A stretch of 64,000 nucleotides of DNA from an uncultured Lachnospiraceae bacterium (GCA_910588655.1 CAJUPJ010000014.1:1-64000); one strand, 5' to 3'; shown: positions 9,182 through 18,798, counted from the first letter of the stretch. Numbers and translations: made by a program. The notes: generated from the letters alone by a model not told the origin.

Positions 9182-10360
9182 TTATTGATAATATTTTTTT
9201 ATAAACTGATATGTCTTTTCACAAGCATCAAAATTATAATTTTCAATCATCATTTTATAAATTCTATGCCTGTCTTTGCTGTAATCCAAAAAATCAATTT
9301 TTTCAAAAGCATTTATAAACTCATCAAAATTATAATACTTTACCCCAGGTGTTATTTCATTGTAATCAAAATATAATTCCCGGTTACTTAGATAGTTTTC
9401 ATAATCATATGGAATAAATATAATCTCTTTATCAAGTACCAAATAATCAAAAAATATAGATGAATAATCCGTAATAAGAAAATCTGTATATACCAAAAAC
9501 GGATAAATATCTACATCATTACTTATTTGGACAATATTGCTATATTTTTGTATAGCTGAATGTTTAGTTAATGGATGAAGCTTTAAAAAAAATATTCCAT
9601 TAATTTTTTTAAGTGCTTTACTCATTTTGTTAAAATTAATACCAGCTTTGTCAAAATACCCTGGGTCATCATCCCGGTATGTAGGCATATAGATAAATAC
9701 TTTGTCATATTTTTCTGTCATTTTAATATATTTAAGAAGCCCAGAAGAATACTTTTTACAGAAAATTAAATTATCCTCACCATCCAGTCCCATAACATCC
9801 ATTCTTGGATATCCAAAATTTAAAATTTTGTCCTGGCTGGCTGCAAATGCACCTCCCAGTATCTTTTCAGATAAATACTTTGAGGTTGAGAATATATATT
9901 CAATTCCACCTTTATTCATTATATCCAGATACAAATTATGTTTATCTGGTGGTTTCCCCACAACATCATAACGAATCTTCTTAAGTGGTGTTCCATGCCA
10001 GAAGTCAAGCTGCACAGATCCTCTCTGCAGGATATGGTCAAGCTGGTCTGGACCATAATGATGAAAAGAGAACTTAGCCCTTAGAACAAGACATATTCCC
10101 TTTAAGCTTGGAAAATGTACTACAGGCAGGTTCATATTTTTGAGCATCCTAGTTTCTTTTTCTGATGATGACAGCCAGTACACTTTTTCATTTGTATTAT
10201 TTACTAAATATAAGAAAAAGTACTTTGAATTGTCAAAGAAAGCTGGCGGAGTATTAGCATATTCCCATGCAGATATCTTTCCCGTAACCCATAAATGCTT
10301 ATTTCTTGGAACTATCCTGAATAACATAGACAGTAAATTAAGAACAAGTTTCCGTATCAT
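9182..10360 (-). CDS. CDP-glycerol glycerophosphotransferase (TagF/TagB family)
   Basis: About 392 residues. The protein matches the Glyphos_transf family, which adds glycerol-phosphate (or ribitol-phosphate) units from CDP-alcohols to teichoic acids or capsules. Visible landmarks are DFWHGTPLKKIRYD, with the conserved His-Gly-Thr, then MPTYRDDDPGYF, KLHPLTKHS and ITDYSSIFFDY, all typical of TagF/TagB. Start: I prefer the ATG at 10360 because a longer reading from 10399 overlaps the upstream flippase gene and has no better RBS. It belongs to the polysaccharide operon just downstream of wzx. The CDP-glycerol-forming enzyme (TagD/GCT) is not in the window. Confidence 0.85.
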   Translation of the reverse strand: MIRKLVLNLLSMLFRIVPRNKHLWVTGKISAWEYANTPPAFFDNSKYFFLYLVNNTNEKVYWLSSSEKETRMLKNMNLPVVHFPSLKGICLVLRAKFSFHHYGPDQLDHILQRGSVQLDFWHGTPLKKIRYDVVGKPPDKHNLYLDIMNKGGIEYIFSTSKYLSEKILGGAFAASQDKILNFGYPRMDVMGLDGEDNLIFCKKYSSGLLKYIKMTEKYDKVFIYMPTYRDDDPGYFDKAGINFNKMSKALKKINGIFFLKLHPLTKHSAIQKYSNIVQISNDVDIYPFLVYTDFLITDYSSIFFDYLVLDKEIIFIPYDYENYLSNRELYFDYNEITPGVKYYNFDEFINAFEKIDFLDYSKDRHRIYKMMIENYNFDACEKTYQFIKKYYQ

Positions 10361-10367
10361 TATATTC

Positions 10368-11810
10368 TCACACTTTCCCTTTTTTAATTGTCTTCTCAAT
10401 CATCATCCTTACCAAATAGTCTCCTGATAATAATAATTCAGACACATAAATTAATCCACATACACCTATAAAACCAAACATCCATAAAGTGTTTGTGTCT
10501 ATCTGGCTCTGGAATAACACATACAGGATGATAAAAGGCACAGTAAAAAATCCATACTTAATAAGACTTTTGTTAAATAAATTTATTTTCACAAGCTTCC
10601 TGGTAAAATAATATCTGGCTGAAACTGCAACAATGTAACTCAAAATTGATGCAATTGCAGCACCATTTATTCCCCATAATGGTATAAATGCAAAATTGAG
10701 TACAACGTTAGACAAAGCAACAGCTGAAGAGCAAACCAGCAGCCATCTGTCCTTTTTGAAAACCAGCAGCGTTTTAGAACCAAACATATCACCAATTGGT
10801 CCCAGTAAAATAATTCCTGACATAATCCGTGAAACAGTTACTGCTTCGGCATATTGCCCACCAGCAATAAATGGAATTAACCTGCCTGATACCAGATACA
10901 TGCCCACTGTCATAGGAATTCCCATCAAAAGAATCATATCATAATTAATTTTGAGATTCTTTATATATTCATCTGATGAATTTCTTGCAGAAATATTAAT
11001 CTTTGGAAACAAAACAATGCCAACAGTTTCAACAATCGGGGATATCATCAATACAAATTTCACACCTGCAGAATATATACCAACATTAACATACTCAATC
11101 ATAAATCCAATCATCAGTTTATCAAGATTTGACGATACCCCATTTACCAGCCTAAAAGTAAAAAGCACAAACATAGGTTTGATATGATTTTTAAAATTAA
11201 GAAACATCTTCCTTACTCTTAACATGGCATAGTTTCTTCTGCAATACATTAATGATGAAACTTTCGTACCCATTTCTGTAACACAGGTAATAACCATATA
11301 TTTAACATAATCTTCTTCATACTTAACAAAAATAAAAACAGCTGCCACAGAAAAAATCCGTATAATTAGATTTCTTATAGTTGAAAAGTAATAGTCATCA
11401 AATGATTGGAGCAGCCAGTCCAAAGACAGAAAGTTTGAGAAAATAACAACTGAGTAAATTGTAAATATTAAAAAATTATTTCTGAAATTTTGGACAAAAA
11501 ACACTCCGCAAAAATACAGTATAGTACTAAGAATTGAAAAAAAAAGATTTAAATTAAAAATTTCATTACTAATCTTCTCAGTCTTTTCTTTATCATCTCT
11601 TATTTTTGAAACCTCTCTTATAGCATATGAACTTATACCAAAACTTGCAATATGAGTAAAATAATACCCATATGACTGGGCAAAGTTAATAATTCCAAGA
11701 TTCGATGGTCCAAGAATCCGTGATACATATGGAAATGTGATAATTGGAAATAATAGCATCATTATAATATTAGCAGTACTAAGAATATAATTTTTAATAT
11801 ATTTATTCAT
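10368..11810 (-). CDS. Polysaccharide flippase, Wzx family
   Basis: A 480-residue, multi-helix membrane protein of the MATE/MOP superfamily polysaccharide transporters. The N-terminus carries the typical PIITFPYVSRILGPSNLGIINFAQS pattern of Wzx proteins (residues about 22-46). These translocate undecaprenyl-linked repeat units across the membrane before polymerisation. RBS GAGG is embedded in the end of the preceding GT2 gene, and stop and start are adjacent (TAAATG). With the EpsG-like polymerase it implies a Wzx/Wzy-dependent surface polymer. Confidence 0.92.
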   Translation of the reverse strand: MNKYIKNYILSTANIIMMLLFPIITFPYVSRILGPSNLGIINFAQSYGYYFTHIASFGISSYAIREVSKIRDDKEKTEKISNEIFNLNLFFSILSTILYFCGVFFVQNFRNNFLIFTIYSVVIFSNFLSLDWLLQSFDDYYFSTIRNLIIRIFSVAAVFIFVKYEEDYVKYMVITCVTEMGTKVSSLMYCRRNYAMLRVRKMFLNFKNHIKPMFVLFTFRLVNGVSSNLDKLMIGFMIEYVNVGIYSAGVKFVLMISPIVETVGIVLFPKINISARNSSDEYIKNLKINYDMILLMGIPMTVGMYLVSGRLIPFIAGGQYAEAVTVSRIMSGIILLGPIGDMFGSKTLLVFKKDRWLLVCSSAVALSNVVLNFAFIPLWGINGAAIASILSYIVAVSARYYFTRKLVKINLFNKSLIKYGFFTVPFIILYVLFQSQIDTNTLWMFGFIGVCGLIYVSELLLSGDYLVRMMIEKTIKKGKV

Positions 11811-12788
11811 TTATCTACCTCGGATTTTTTTTAAGAAGGTGTATATTCTGATATCTCTGACTGAAATATGAATTAACATTTTCTTAATAAGATTTAATGA
11901 AGAGCATTTTCCAACATTATTATCAATCCATTTTTTCAGTTGTTTTACTTGAACTAATATTTCATGATTCTTTCTGATTTTATATCCTTTTTCTAACATC
12001 AAAAGATATTGTATAATTAAAAAATGAATAAGTTCATCAGTTACCCTGTTTTGACAAGCAAAATAATTGTATATTTGATTATATGCCTCTGCTTCATCAA
12101 GAAAATTTTTCACACCATAAGTTTTGCATATACTTTCCATATTTCCCTGATAATAAAAATAATATGGACAATCTACATATACCAGCTTATTACATTTATC
12201 TATTAAACGGTATGTTATATAAAGGTCTTCATGGAGTTTTCCCCTTTTAAAAGCCAAATTATTAAATAACTCCCGGCGATATATTTTCATACATAATCCA
12301 TGATGAATAATTCTCTCTTCAGATGGTAAAAAATATTCTTTCAATGCTTCTTTATTCATGAATAATTTAGTAGTAGAATGATAGTGCATTTTAAGTAATT
12401 GAGGTAACTGTCCCAAATCATTAAAAAGTGTTAAATCACAGGTTGTAATATCAGAATTATACTTACGCTGTGTCTTGATTAATTCAGAGAAAAAATCTTT
12501 ATGCAAAACATCATCACTATCAATAAAAGCATAGAAAGCACCATTTGCTTTTTTAATCCCATAGTTTCTCGCATCTGATAACCCACCATTTTCTTTATGG
12601 TAAACTTTAATGCGGGCATCTGTTTTTTCTATTTCATCACATAAATTTCCTGATTCATCAGTTGAACCATCATCAATTAACAAAATTTCCAATTTCTTAT
12701 ATGTCTGTTCAATTATACTGTTTATACAATTTAATAAATATTTCTCAACATTATAAACAGGTATAATTACACTTATTAATTCATCCAT
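11811..12788 (-). CDS. GT2-family glycosyltransferase
   Basis: A 325-residue GT-A-fold transferase. The N-terminus reads SVIIPVYNVEKYL, followed by LLIDDGSTDESG and, around residue 90, the metal/nucleotide-binding FIDSDD. Around 76-82 ENGGLSDARN is the typical acceptor-side motif of capsule GT2 enzymes. The sugar donor and acceptor cannot be read from the sequence. It overlaps the upstream nucleotidyltransferase by 13 nt and has RBS AAAGGA, so it is translationally coupled in the capsule operon. Confidence 0.9.
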   Translation of the reverse strand: MDELISVIIPVYNVEKYLLNCINSIIEQTYKKLEILLIDDGSTDESGNLCDEIEKTDARIKVYHKENGGLSDARNYGIKKANGAFYAFIDSDDVLHKDFFSELIKTQRKYNSDITTCDLTLFNDLGQLPQLLKMHYHSTTKLFMNKEALKEYFLPSEERIIHHGLCMKIYRRELFNNLAFKRGKLHEDLYITYRLIDKCNKLVYVDCPYYFYYQGNMESICKTYGVKNFLDEAEAYNQIYNYFACQNRVTDELIHFLIIQYLLMLEKGYKIRKNHEILVQVKQLKKWIDNNVGKCSSLNLIKKMLIHISVRDIRIYTFLKKIRGR

Positions 12789-13585
12789 TTTTTTATAGTC
12801 CTTTTAACAAAACCACCAATTCGTCTTATAGGGTCTGAAATATAATCAGAATAAAACCTGAGTAACATGTTATGTTTATATTCATCTGTTTCATAAAAAT
12901 GGTCAAGGTCAGGCAGATATTCTTCTTTTGGATTATAATGAATAAAATCAATATCCTTACCATTATAAGCCAGTGCTGGATTTTCAATTTTTCTTATCTG
13001 TCCAATTCTTCTTATAAAATCTATCATTATATATCCAATACATATTCCCGAGTTGATTTTAAAAGAATTATCAAATTCTTTTTTCTTATTGGCAAAGCAG
13101 AATATCTTTTTCATCTTCTCCATAGAAAGATATTTGTTATCATTAATTATATTTAACTGGTCGGCACGCAATTTCATGATACCAAGAGAATAATACCAGT
13201 AATTATCATGTGAAAGAACCGCAAGCTTCCGGCTTGATTTGCATATTTTACTTATATTATGTCTGCTTATACTTTCATCTCCAAACATAAAAACAATATC
13301 ATCATTCTCACCTTCTATTGCCTTTCTAAATGTATATATTGCTGGTCCATTATAATTATGATTTACTTTAAATTTAATATCTGGATATTTTCTCAAAAAT
13401 TTTTTAATATATTTATACTTATATCCAGCAACTATGATAATATCCTTTTCATCAACAAATTGCTTTACATCTTCTATAACTTTCTGCAATTGAATTTGTC
13501 CATTTAAGTGGTACAGTGACTTAGGCTTATCAATAAAAAGAGGAAAATATCTGCTTCCTCCTGCAACTAAAATGGCGATTTTCAT
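12776..13585 (-). CDS. Nucleotidyltransferase-like protein of the polysaccharide locus
   Basis: A 269-residue protein with the overall fold signature of NTP_transferase enzymes: N-terminal ILVAGGSRYFP, then KPKSLYHLNG (compare AAGxGxRxxPxT...PKPL), VAGYKYKYIKK, and an acidic FGDES near residue 100. The Gly-rich loop is atypical, and the usual second Gly before Arg is absent. It could activate a sugar or alcohol phosphate for the repeat unit, or be a degenerate relative. RBS GGAGGG lies well placed before the ATG. It is flanked by two glycosyltransferase genes. Function unassigned beyond the family. Confidence 0.65.
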   Translation of the reverse strand: MKIAILVAGGSRYFPLFIDKPKSLYHLNGQIQLQKVIEDVKQFVDEKDIIIVAGYKYKYIKKFLRKYPDIKFKVNHNYNGPAIYTFRKAIEGENDDIVFMFGDESISRHNISKICKSSRKLAVLSHDNYWYYSLGIMKLRADQLNIINDNKYLSMEKMKKIFCFANKKKEFDNSFKINSGICIGYIMIDFIRRIGQIRKIENPALAYNGKDIDFIHYNPKEEYLPDLDHFYETDEYKHNMLLRFYSDYISDPIRRIGGFVKRTIKKWMN

Positions 13586-13601
13586 ATGTTACCCTCCATA
13601 A

Positions 13602-14432
13602 TCAATTATCTATCTCATCAGGTCTAAATCCTTTAACTGGATCAAACCATCCATTTGTCTTGTGACTTGAATAATATAAATCTTCCTCTGTAATATTATT
13701 ATTATCCTTATACCAAGGCAAATGTCTCATTTGATATGGATTTCCAGCTCTAAAGGCACTTAAAAATTTTTGTTTACCTACCAAGCTATCTGGTACATAT
13801 AATGCAAACGTAGTATCAATCCCAGCATAATATAAATTATCTTTTTTTATATATGTTCTATAATATTGTTTTTCCCATTTGATTGCATCCATAGATATGC
13901 ATCCATTTAGAGGCAAATCATCAATTTTAAGCGAAAAGCCTACTTTTCGCACAAATGGATATTTCCAAAGTTTTTCAAAAAAAAATGTCAAAAAGTCATT
14001 AGGACATGTTTCAAGAATTTCTAAATCTGGATCTGATACAATATAAAAATCAGATCTATAATTGTCAAATTCTTCACTATTCCAAAACACCATATGCCCT
14101 TTGTTTTTCTTCATATAAATAATATCATATGGACATTTCTTATAGTAATCCAGCAATGGAGGATAAGTTGAACAATTATCAATTATGTGTATATTTGTCA
14201 TTCCATGTTTTTCTAGTTGGGGTATAAATTGTTCAAGATATGACAATCGGTTATAACTAATAATAAAAACAGGGATATCATTAAGTCCTTTTTGTTTTCT
14301 TTTAATAAAAACTGTATCTCTTTTTCTACAATAAATAGGTTTTAACAGTATTGATAAAAAGCATCTAATTTGATATTTTAATCTTTCTGGCAGTTTCAAT
14401 TCTTTTTTCCTCTTTATTTGATAATATTCCAT
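13602..14432 (-). CDS. Putative glycosyltransferase, GT2-like
   Basis: A 276-residue protein with a basic N-terminal stretch, then a GT-A-like core starting at about residue 52: PVFIISYNRLSYLEQFI, IHIIDNCSTYPPLL, and FYIVSDPDLEI near residue 130, where SDPD takes the place of the DxD. No membrane tail is seen. The proposed start overlaps the EpsG-like gene by 19 nt and has no strong RBS, so a start further inside is possible. Sugar specificity unknown. Confidence 0.72.
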   Translation of the reverse strand: MEYYQIKRKKELKLPERLKYQIRCFLSILLKPIYCRKRDTVFIKRKQKGLNDIPVFIISYNRLSYLEQFIPQLEKHGMTNIHIIDNCSTYPPLLDYYKKCPYDIIYMKKNKGHMVFWNSEEFDNYRSDFYIVSDPDLEILETCPNDFLTFFFEKLWKYPFVRKVGFSLKIDDLPLNGCISMDAIKWEKQYYRTYIKKDNLYYAGIDTTFALYVPDSLVGKQKFLSAFRAGNPYQMRHLPWYKDNNNITEEDLYYSSHKTNGWFDPVKGFRPDEIDN

Positions 14433-15550
14433 AAATAATTATTTTGTAATATAGGATTAATTACTGTTGGTATTAAATAGTGATAAATTAAAAACCACGC
14501 AGAAAATGCAATATATACAATTAACAGCATAATTATACCAAAACTTCTTGCTGATATTCTTGTGGAATTCATATCATTATTTTTAATTGTATTTGTTATT
14601 GTAATATAATTAATAATAAATAATCCCTCTTGTAATCTATATAGTTCTTGTGTATATTTAAACATTAAAGAAAAAATTATCAATATACAAATATTAATTT
14701 TTAGCGCTGTAACAGTATCTTTTGATATATTGAAATTTTTTTTCCATTTTATTATTAAATAAAAAATTACACAAATTATTGCTCCAACTAAAGCAACATA
14801 TAATATTTGACTATGATGTCTCCATTCCGAATTTTGATATTCTACTGTTAAATAAGGTATCATTCTTGATGCTGCTGCTTTGGATACAAACGAAATAATC
14901 TTTGTGATATTCTGAGGTGTAATAGCAAACTGCAACAATAAGTTTACTGAAACCATGAAAGCTAAACATGTTTTAACATCATATTTTTTGGCAACCAATA
15001 GCACAAGCCATATAAATGAAGCAGCATGAACTAATGTTGCCAACATAATCCCTATAACATACATGATGTCTGTATAATCGAATTGAATATGTTTTCCTAG
15101 TTTTATTGCTTTTCCTATTTTTTCATGTTCAAAAAGATATCTGCTGAAATAAATAAATATTGCCGTTGATAAAGCATTTCTCATTTGTGTCACATTTAAT
15201 GCAAATGGCACAATCATATAACAGAAAAGAACAAAATTCGGATATTTTGCCATTTTCCTTATTGTAGAACAAATTAATATTAATTCAATTCCTGTTATAA
15301 TTGCTTTATATTGATAAAAAGTTAGTCCCATTTTTGATGCAACTGACATACATAAAGCAAATAACAATTCAGTATGCCCTATCCATGCCTGAGGGTCAGT
15401 ATATCTTGATATATATACACTTTCATCTGCATCCCCATATGTAAAAGCTAAAATAGACCATAAAAAAATAACTGTTATCACAAAAACAATCTTTGATTTT
15501 TTCCTAAACAAATCCAATATTGCTACAATCACAGCCGAAAAACTTATCAT
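14414..15550 (-). CDS. EpsG-family / Wzy-type polysaccharide polymerase
   Basis: A 378-residue protein with about ten hydrophobic helices. Features of the EpsG family are YGDADESVYISRY in the first periplasmic loop, and MRNALSTAIFIYFSRY, the conserved (Q)xR block in the middle. EpsG/Wzy proteins polymerise repeat units at the outer face of the membrane. RBS GAGGG lies right before the ATG. It sits immediately after a short remnant of a GT4 gene (15571-15663). Confidence 0.82.
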   Translation of the reverse strand: MISFSAVIVAILDLFRKKSKIVFVITVIFLWSILAFTYGDADESVYISRYTDPQAWIGHTELLFALCMSVASKMGLTFYQYKAIITGIELILICSTIRKMAKYPNFVLFCYMIVPFALNVTQMRNALSTAIFIYFSRYLFEHEKIGKAIKLGKHIQFDYTDIMYVIGIMLATLVHAASFIWLVLLVAKKYDVKTCLAFMVSVNLLLQFAITPQNITKIISFVSKAAASRMIPYLTVEYQNSEWRHHSQILYVALVGAIICVIFYLIIKWKKNFNISKDTVTALKINICILIIFSLMFKYTQELYRLQEGLFIINYITITNTIKNNDMNSTRISARSFGIIMLLIVYIAFSAWFLIYHYLIPTVINPILQNNYLWNIIK

Positions 15551-15570
15551 TTATAATCCCTCATCCAAAC

Positions 15571-15663
15571 TTATTCAATTAAAAGTTTTTGATATTGTTT
15601 AACAAACCGGATTCCCCCTGAATCACCAAGTCCTGGAAGAATAATATTTAATTTTTTATGCAT
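15571..15663 (-). pseudogene. N-terminal fragment of a GT4-type glycosyltransferase
   Basis: A 30-codon frame starting at ATG 15663 and ending in TAA at 15571-15573. It contains LNIILPGLGDSGGIRFVKQY, which is the nucleotide-sugar-transferase start of GT4 enzymes found in polysaccharide loci. The remaining 300 or more residues are absent, replaced by the EpsG-like gene. The ATG overlaps the end of the upstream GT2 gene (shared TATGCATAA), as expected for an originally coupled operon gene. It marks a past recombination joint. It might still be translated as a peptide, but no function is suggested. Confidence 0.65.
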
Positions 15664-16516
15664 AATATTTTTTTGAATCATATATACCTTTAACAAAATT
15701 ATGGCACCTTTCAATTTTTTGATTTTCATATAAGATAATCCTAAGTATTTGTGCCAGAAGTTTTTTTAACATATAGCAAAAACTATAGCTTTGACTATGT
15801 TTTTTCCACATCCATACAGTATTACGGGCTAGATAATATGCACGAAAAGGTTTCTGGTTATACACAACAATATTTTTCCATAAAAAATGCCTGTTCTCGC
15901 CATGTCCCACTTCATGATATAAACCATTAAACGCAATTCTCTTTATCTTATAACCCTTTTCTCTTAACTGATAACAAATGTCAAAGTCTACACAATCAAT
16001 AAAAAATTTTTTATCATAACCTGACGTATTTTTGTATTTATCTACATTTGTAAATGCTGCAGAAGTAATACAATATGGAATATCAATTATATCTTTTTTT
16101 TGTGTTTCATACTTTTTATCATTAAAATTCCGGTCAGTTATAAGACAACTAAACATAGCTGTCATTTTATTATTTTCTTTTTCTGAATAATAGATATAAT
16201 TTTCTACAAGTCCTGGCTTAATAACAGAATCCTGGTCCAAAGTTAATACCCATTTATAATTTTCTTTTTTTGCATACTCCATTATTTGATGCAATGCTGT
16301 AGCAATTCCCAGATTTCTTTTATTATAATAAATTTTGACCTGATAATTTTTGTAATCTTGAATAAGTCCTTTTATGACATCTATATTTTTGGAATTATTA
16401 TCAATTATCAAAACATTTTTTACTTGTTTAAATAATGCATCTAAATTTTCTTTAAGCCTGCCAATATCCGGATTATATGTCACAATTCCTGACAATACAT
16501 GATAATCTTCATACAT
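15656..16516 (-). CDS. GT2-family glycosyltransferase, rhamnosyltransferase-like
   Basis: A 286-residue GT2 enzyme. The N-terminus SGIVTYNPDIGRLKENL, NVLIIDNNSKN, NLGIATALHQIM and VLTLDQDSVI (about residue 94) match the family of dTDP-rhamnosyl/galactofuranosyl-type transferases, where LDQD is the catalytic metal-binding motif. Downstream FIDCVDFDICYQLREKGY is also typical. RBS GAGGGG lies before the ATG. Rhamnosyl transfer is a family-level guess, and no dTDP-rhamnose genes are in the window. Confidence 0.85.
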   Translation of the reverse strand: MYEDYHVLSGIVTYNPDIGRLKENLDALFKQVKNVLIIDNNSKNIDVIKGLIQDYKNYQVKIYYNKRNLGIATALHQIMEYAKKENYKWVLTLDQDSVIKPGLVENYIYYSEKENNKMTAMFSCLITDRNFNDKKYETQKKDIIDIPYCITSAAFTNVDKYKNTSGYDKKFFIDCVDFDICYQLREKGYKIKRIAFNGLYHEVGHGENRHFLWKNIVVYNQKPFRAYYLARNTVWMWKKHSQSYSFCYMLKKLLAQILRIILYENQKIERCHNFVKGIYDSKKYYA

Positions 16517-16518
16517 TA

Positions 16519-16695
16519 CTAATACCCCTCATTTATTTTCCATGATATTTTATTATTTAGCATGCAACTCTTAATTTCTTTTTCATAAATCATTCCTTTA
16601 TTTACATATCCAAAAAACTTGTTTGATATTTTTGCAAAACTTACTATAAATAAAATATATACTATAACACATTTATCAATAGATTCATATACTTA
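16519..16695 (-). pseudogene. Possible C-terminal remnant of an unidentified operon gene
   Basis: An open frame of about 57 codons ends in TAG at 16519-16521, immediately before the GT2 start, and contains KISNKFFGYVNKGMIYEKE. It begins after a stop codon near 16695 and has no good start or RBS. The reading frame, lysine-rich composition and position directly upstream of the next gene look like the tail of a lost capsule gene, but an accidental open frame in AT-rich DNA cannot be excluded. Confidence 0.3.
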
Positions 16696-16845
16696 CATGG
16701 ATATACAACTTATAGAAGTTATACACATATCTATATATTTCTCAATAATAATAAAAGTCTAAATAAGGCACAATAATTATATTATGCAAATTTATACAAC
16801 TAGCCATGTTCATAGATTTAAATATAAATTGTGAACTAAATCTCA
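16696..16845. other. AT-rich noncoding stretch
   Basis: Very AT-rich and without RBS-linked frames. No hairpin strong enough to call a terminator. Together with 16519-16695 it separates the HAD-protein gene from the rest of the capsule operon. Confidence 0.4.
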
Positions 16846-18798
16846 TTACTTAATCTTTTGCATCATTTTATATATTTTTTGATATGGGAGTCTTACTTTC
16901 AACAATTTTTTTAAAAACCCCGTTTTCCAACGGCATCTCAAAAAATCACTTTTCATGCTCTCTGGATTCCTGACATAAGCCAGTAAACTCTTTGGCATAG
17001 CCAATTTTTCTGTCATTCCCTCGTCATAGAACTCAATATCTGCAAACATCTGGATATCATTCTTACCCGGAGACGTACCTGTCTTATAAATTCCATCAAA
17101 CATATCAACAGATGAAAACTTCATTGTAGATAGTATACAATCTGATGCAGCTTTGCTCACAAATTCTAATGCACCTTGTTGAAGTTTCTTAATTTTTATA
17201 TAATCCTTTGTTGGCATTCCATTTTTAATATATTCATAAGGATATCTTTCAACTTGAACCTTTTTACCATCTTGTAAATATCTCTTAACTGAACCACCTT
17301 GTTCAAGAAATAGTGTTTCAAATAACCCAACAAAAGAACTTCTGACATCATTTGCATCTTTGTCATGTTGGAAATCAAATAAATACCCATTCAAATCAAG
17401 AGTCACACCTGGCAACATATTTTTCTTATAAAATTCAGCTACACCAAGATAAAAGCCTGATATTTCATGTGGAATCTGTAACTGTGTAAGTGTCTGTTGA
17501 AGATATCTTTGCATACTCCCTGCATAGCCTATGTCAACAACACCAAACTTACCGTTTACCGATTCCTGCTTGAGATATTTCTCTAACATTATATATTCTT
17601 TCTTTGAATTGATTATAATTTCTTCTTGTATGTCTAAAATAAGCTGTTTTAAATTCCTGTCATTCCCTATAGTTGTTCTGTCAAATATAGTTTCTCTTTT
17701 TAAATTATTTCTCTCCAACACATTATCATACTCATTTATATCTAAACCTAACCCGTCAAAAACAGACTCTATTGTAACTAGCTTTGCATTTACCACCATC
17801 TTCAATATGGAATTAAAGGAACAGTCCATCCAAAGAACTGGTACTCGGAGACTTCTTCTTGATACTTCCAAATAATGAGTTTCTGTATCATTAAAACAAA
17901 TGTCATATGCCTGTTTCATAATATAGCCATCTCTTGCAAAAAAAATCAGTTTCTTTATTCCCTTTTTCTTAATTTCTTCATGAATCCAGCGTGAATATCC
18001 ATATAACAATTTGCCGAATTGAGAATATCCAAACTGATATAAAGCATCGGAATTATATAACATTGTATTATTGATAAAATTCTCAAGATAGTTTTTTTCT
18101 ATTTTTTTATTACAGACATAACTATAATTAGATACATTCTTAACATAACGTGGTATCCAAATTGCATTAATTCCCAATCTTCTTGGTTGCTTATAATCTC
18201 CTTCCTTTGAATCCCCAATGTGTATCACCTGGTTTGCTTTTATCCCCTCTTTTTTTAGAAAGTGTATAAACAAACTTCCATCACTCTTTACTTTCTGTTC
18301 AGAACTAGACAGATATAACTTCCTGTAATGTTTTATTCCACATTTATCAAGAAGTTGTTTTATTGCTTCTTTTGGCCAATACATATCAGAAATAATGAAC
18401 ACAATTTTGTTATTTTGAATGCAACGGTTATAAACTTCAATTAATGGCTGGTTAGGTACAATTGAATTAATTTCAATCTCAATCTCCTTTTTAATTAAAG
18501 CGCCTTTGTAATCATTTTCAGGATAGAATGAATAAATATCATCTATTGTGACTTCTATCTTACCAAGTTCTGCTCTTGCCCGTTTCTCTGCTTCAATTCT
18601 TTTAATTTTAAAAGCATTTCCAACAAACTGCTCAATAAGTACGAATATATCCATCGGTTTCTCAACATTCCGCTTCACCAGTGTATCAAAAATATCAAAA
18701 GATATATAATTGTAATCCTGAATCTTACTATAGAGAACCTCTGGCTTTATTTGCTTACCTGTGTTAAGAATTCTCTTTACTGACTCCTTAAAATCCAT
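16846..18798 (-). CDS. Large HAD-superfamily protein of the polysaccharide locus
   Basis: 650 residues. Residues about 28-230 form a haloacid-dehalogenase hydrolase domain: motif I FDIFDTLV with Asp35 and Asp38, motif II IISDMYWP, and motif IV HIGDSKEGD. The following 400 residues form a second domain of unknown function (for example KLIFFARDGYIMKQAY and GVVDIGYAGSMQRYLQQTL) found fused to such HAD domains in capsule and cell-wall loci. It has the residues for phosphoryl transfer, but the substrate is unknown. RBS AGGAA lies before the ATG. It lies between the PssE-like gene and the GT2 genes on the same strand. Confidence 0.75.
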   Translation of the reverse strand: MDFKESVKRILNTGKQIKPEVLYSKIQDYNYISFDIFDTLVKRNVEKPMDIFVLIEQFVGNAFKIKRIEAEKRARAELGKIEVTIDDIYSFYPENDYKGALIKKEIEIEINSIVPNQPLIEVYNRCIQNNKIVFIISDMYWPKEAIKQLLDKCGIKHYRKLYLSSSEQKVKSDGSLFIHFLKKEGIKANQVIHIGDSKEGDYKQPRRLGINAIWIPRYVKNVSNYSYVCNKKIEKNYLENFINNTMLYNSDALYQFGYSQFGKLLYGYSRWIHEEIKKKGIKKLIFFARDGYIMKQAYDICFNDTETHYLEVSRRSLRVPVLWMDCSFNSILKMVVNAKLVTIESVFDGLGLDINEYDNVLERNNLKRETIFDRTTIGNDRNLKQLILDIQEEIIINSKKEYIMLEKYLKQESVNGKFGVVDIGYAGSMQRYLQQTLTQLQIPHEISGFYLGVAEFYKKNMLPGVTLDLNGYLFDFQHDKDANDVRSSFVGLFETLFLEQGGSVKRYLQDGKKVQVERYPYEYIKNGMPTKDYIKIKKLQQGALEFVSKAASDCILSTMKFSSVDMFDGIYKTGTSPGKNDIQMFADIEFYDEGMTEKLAMPKSLLAYVRNPESMKSDFLRCRWKTGFLKKLLKVRLPYQKIYKMMQKIK

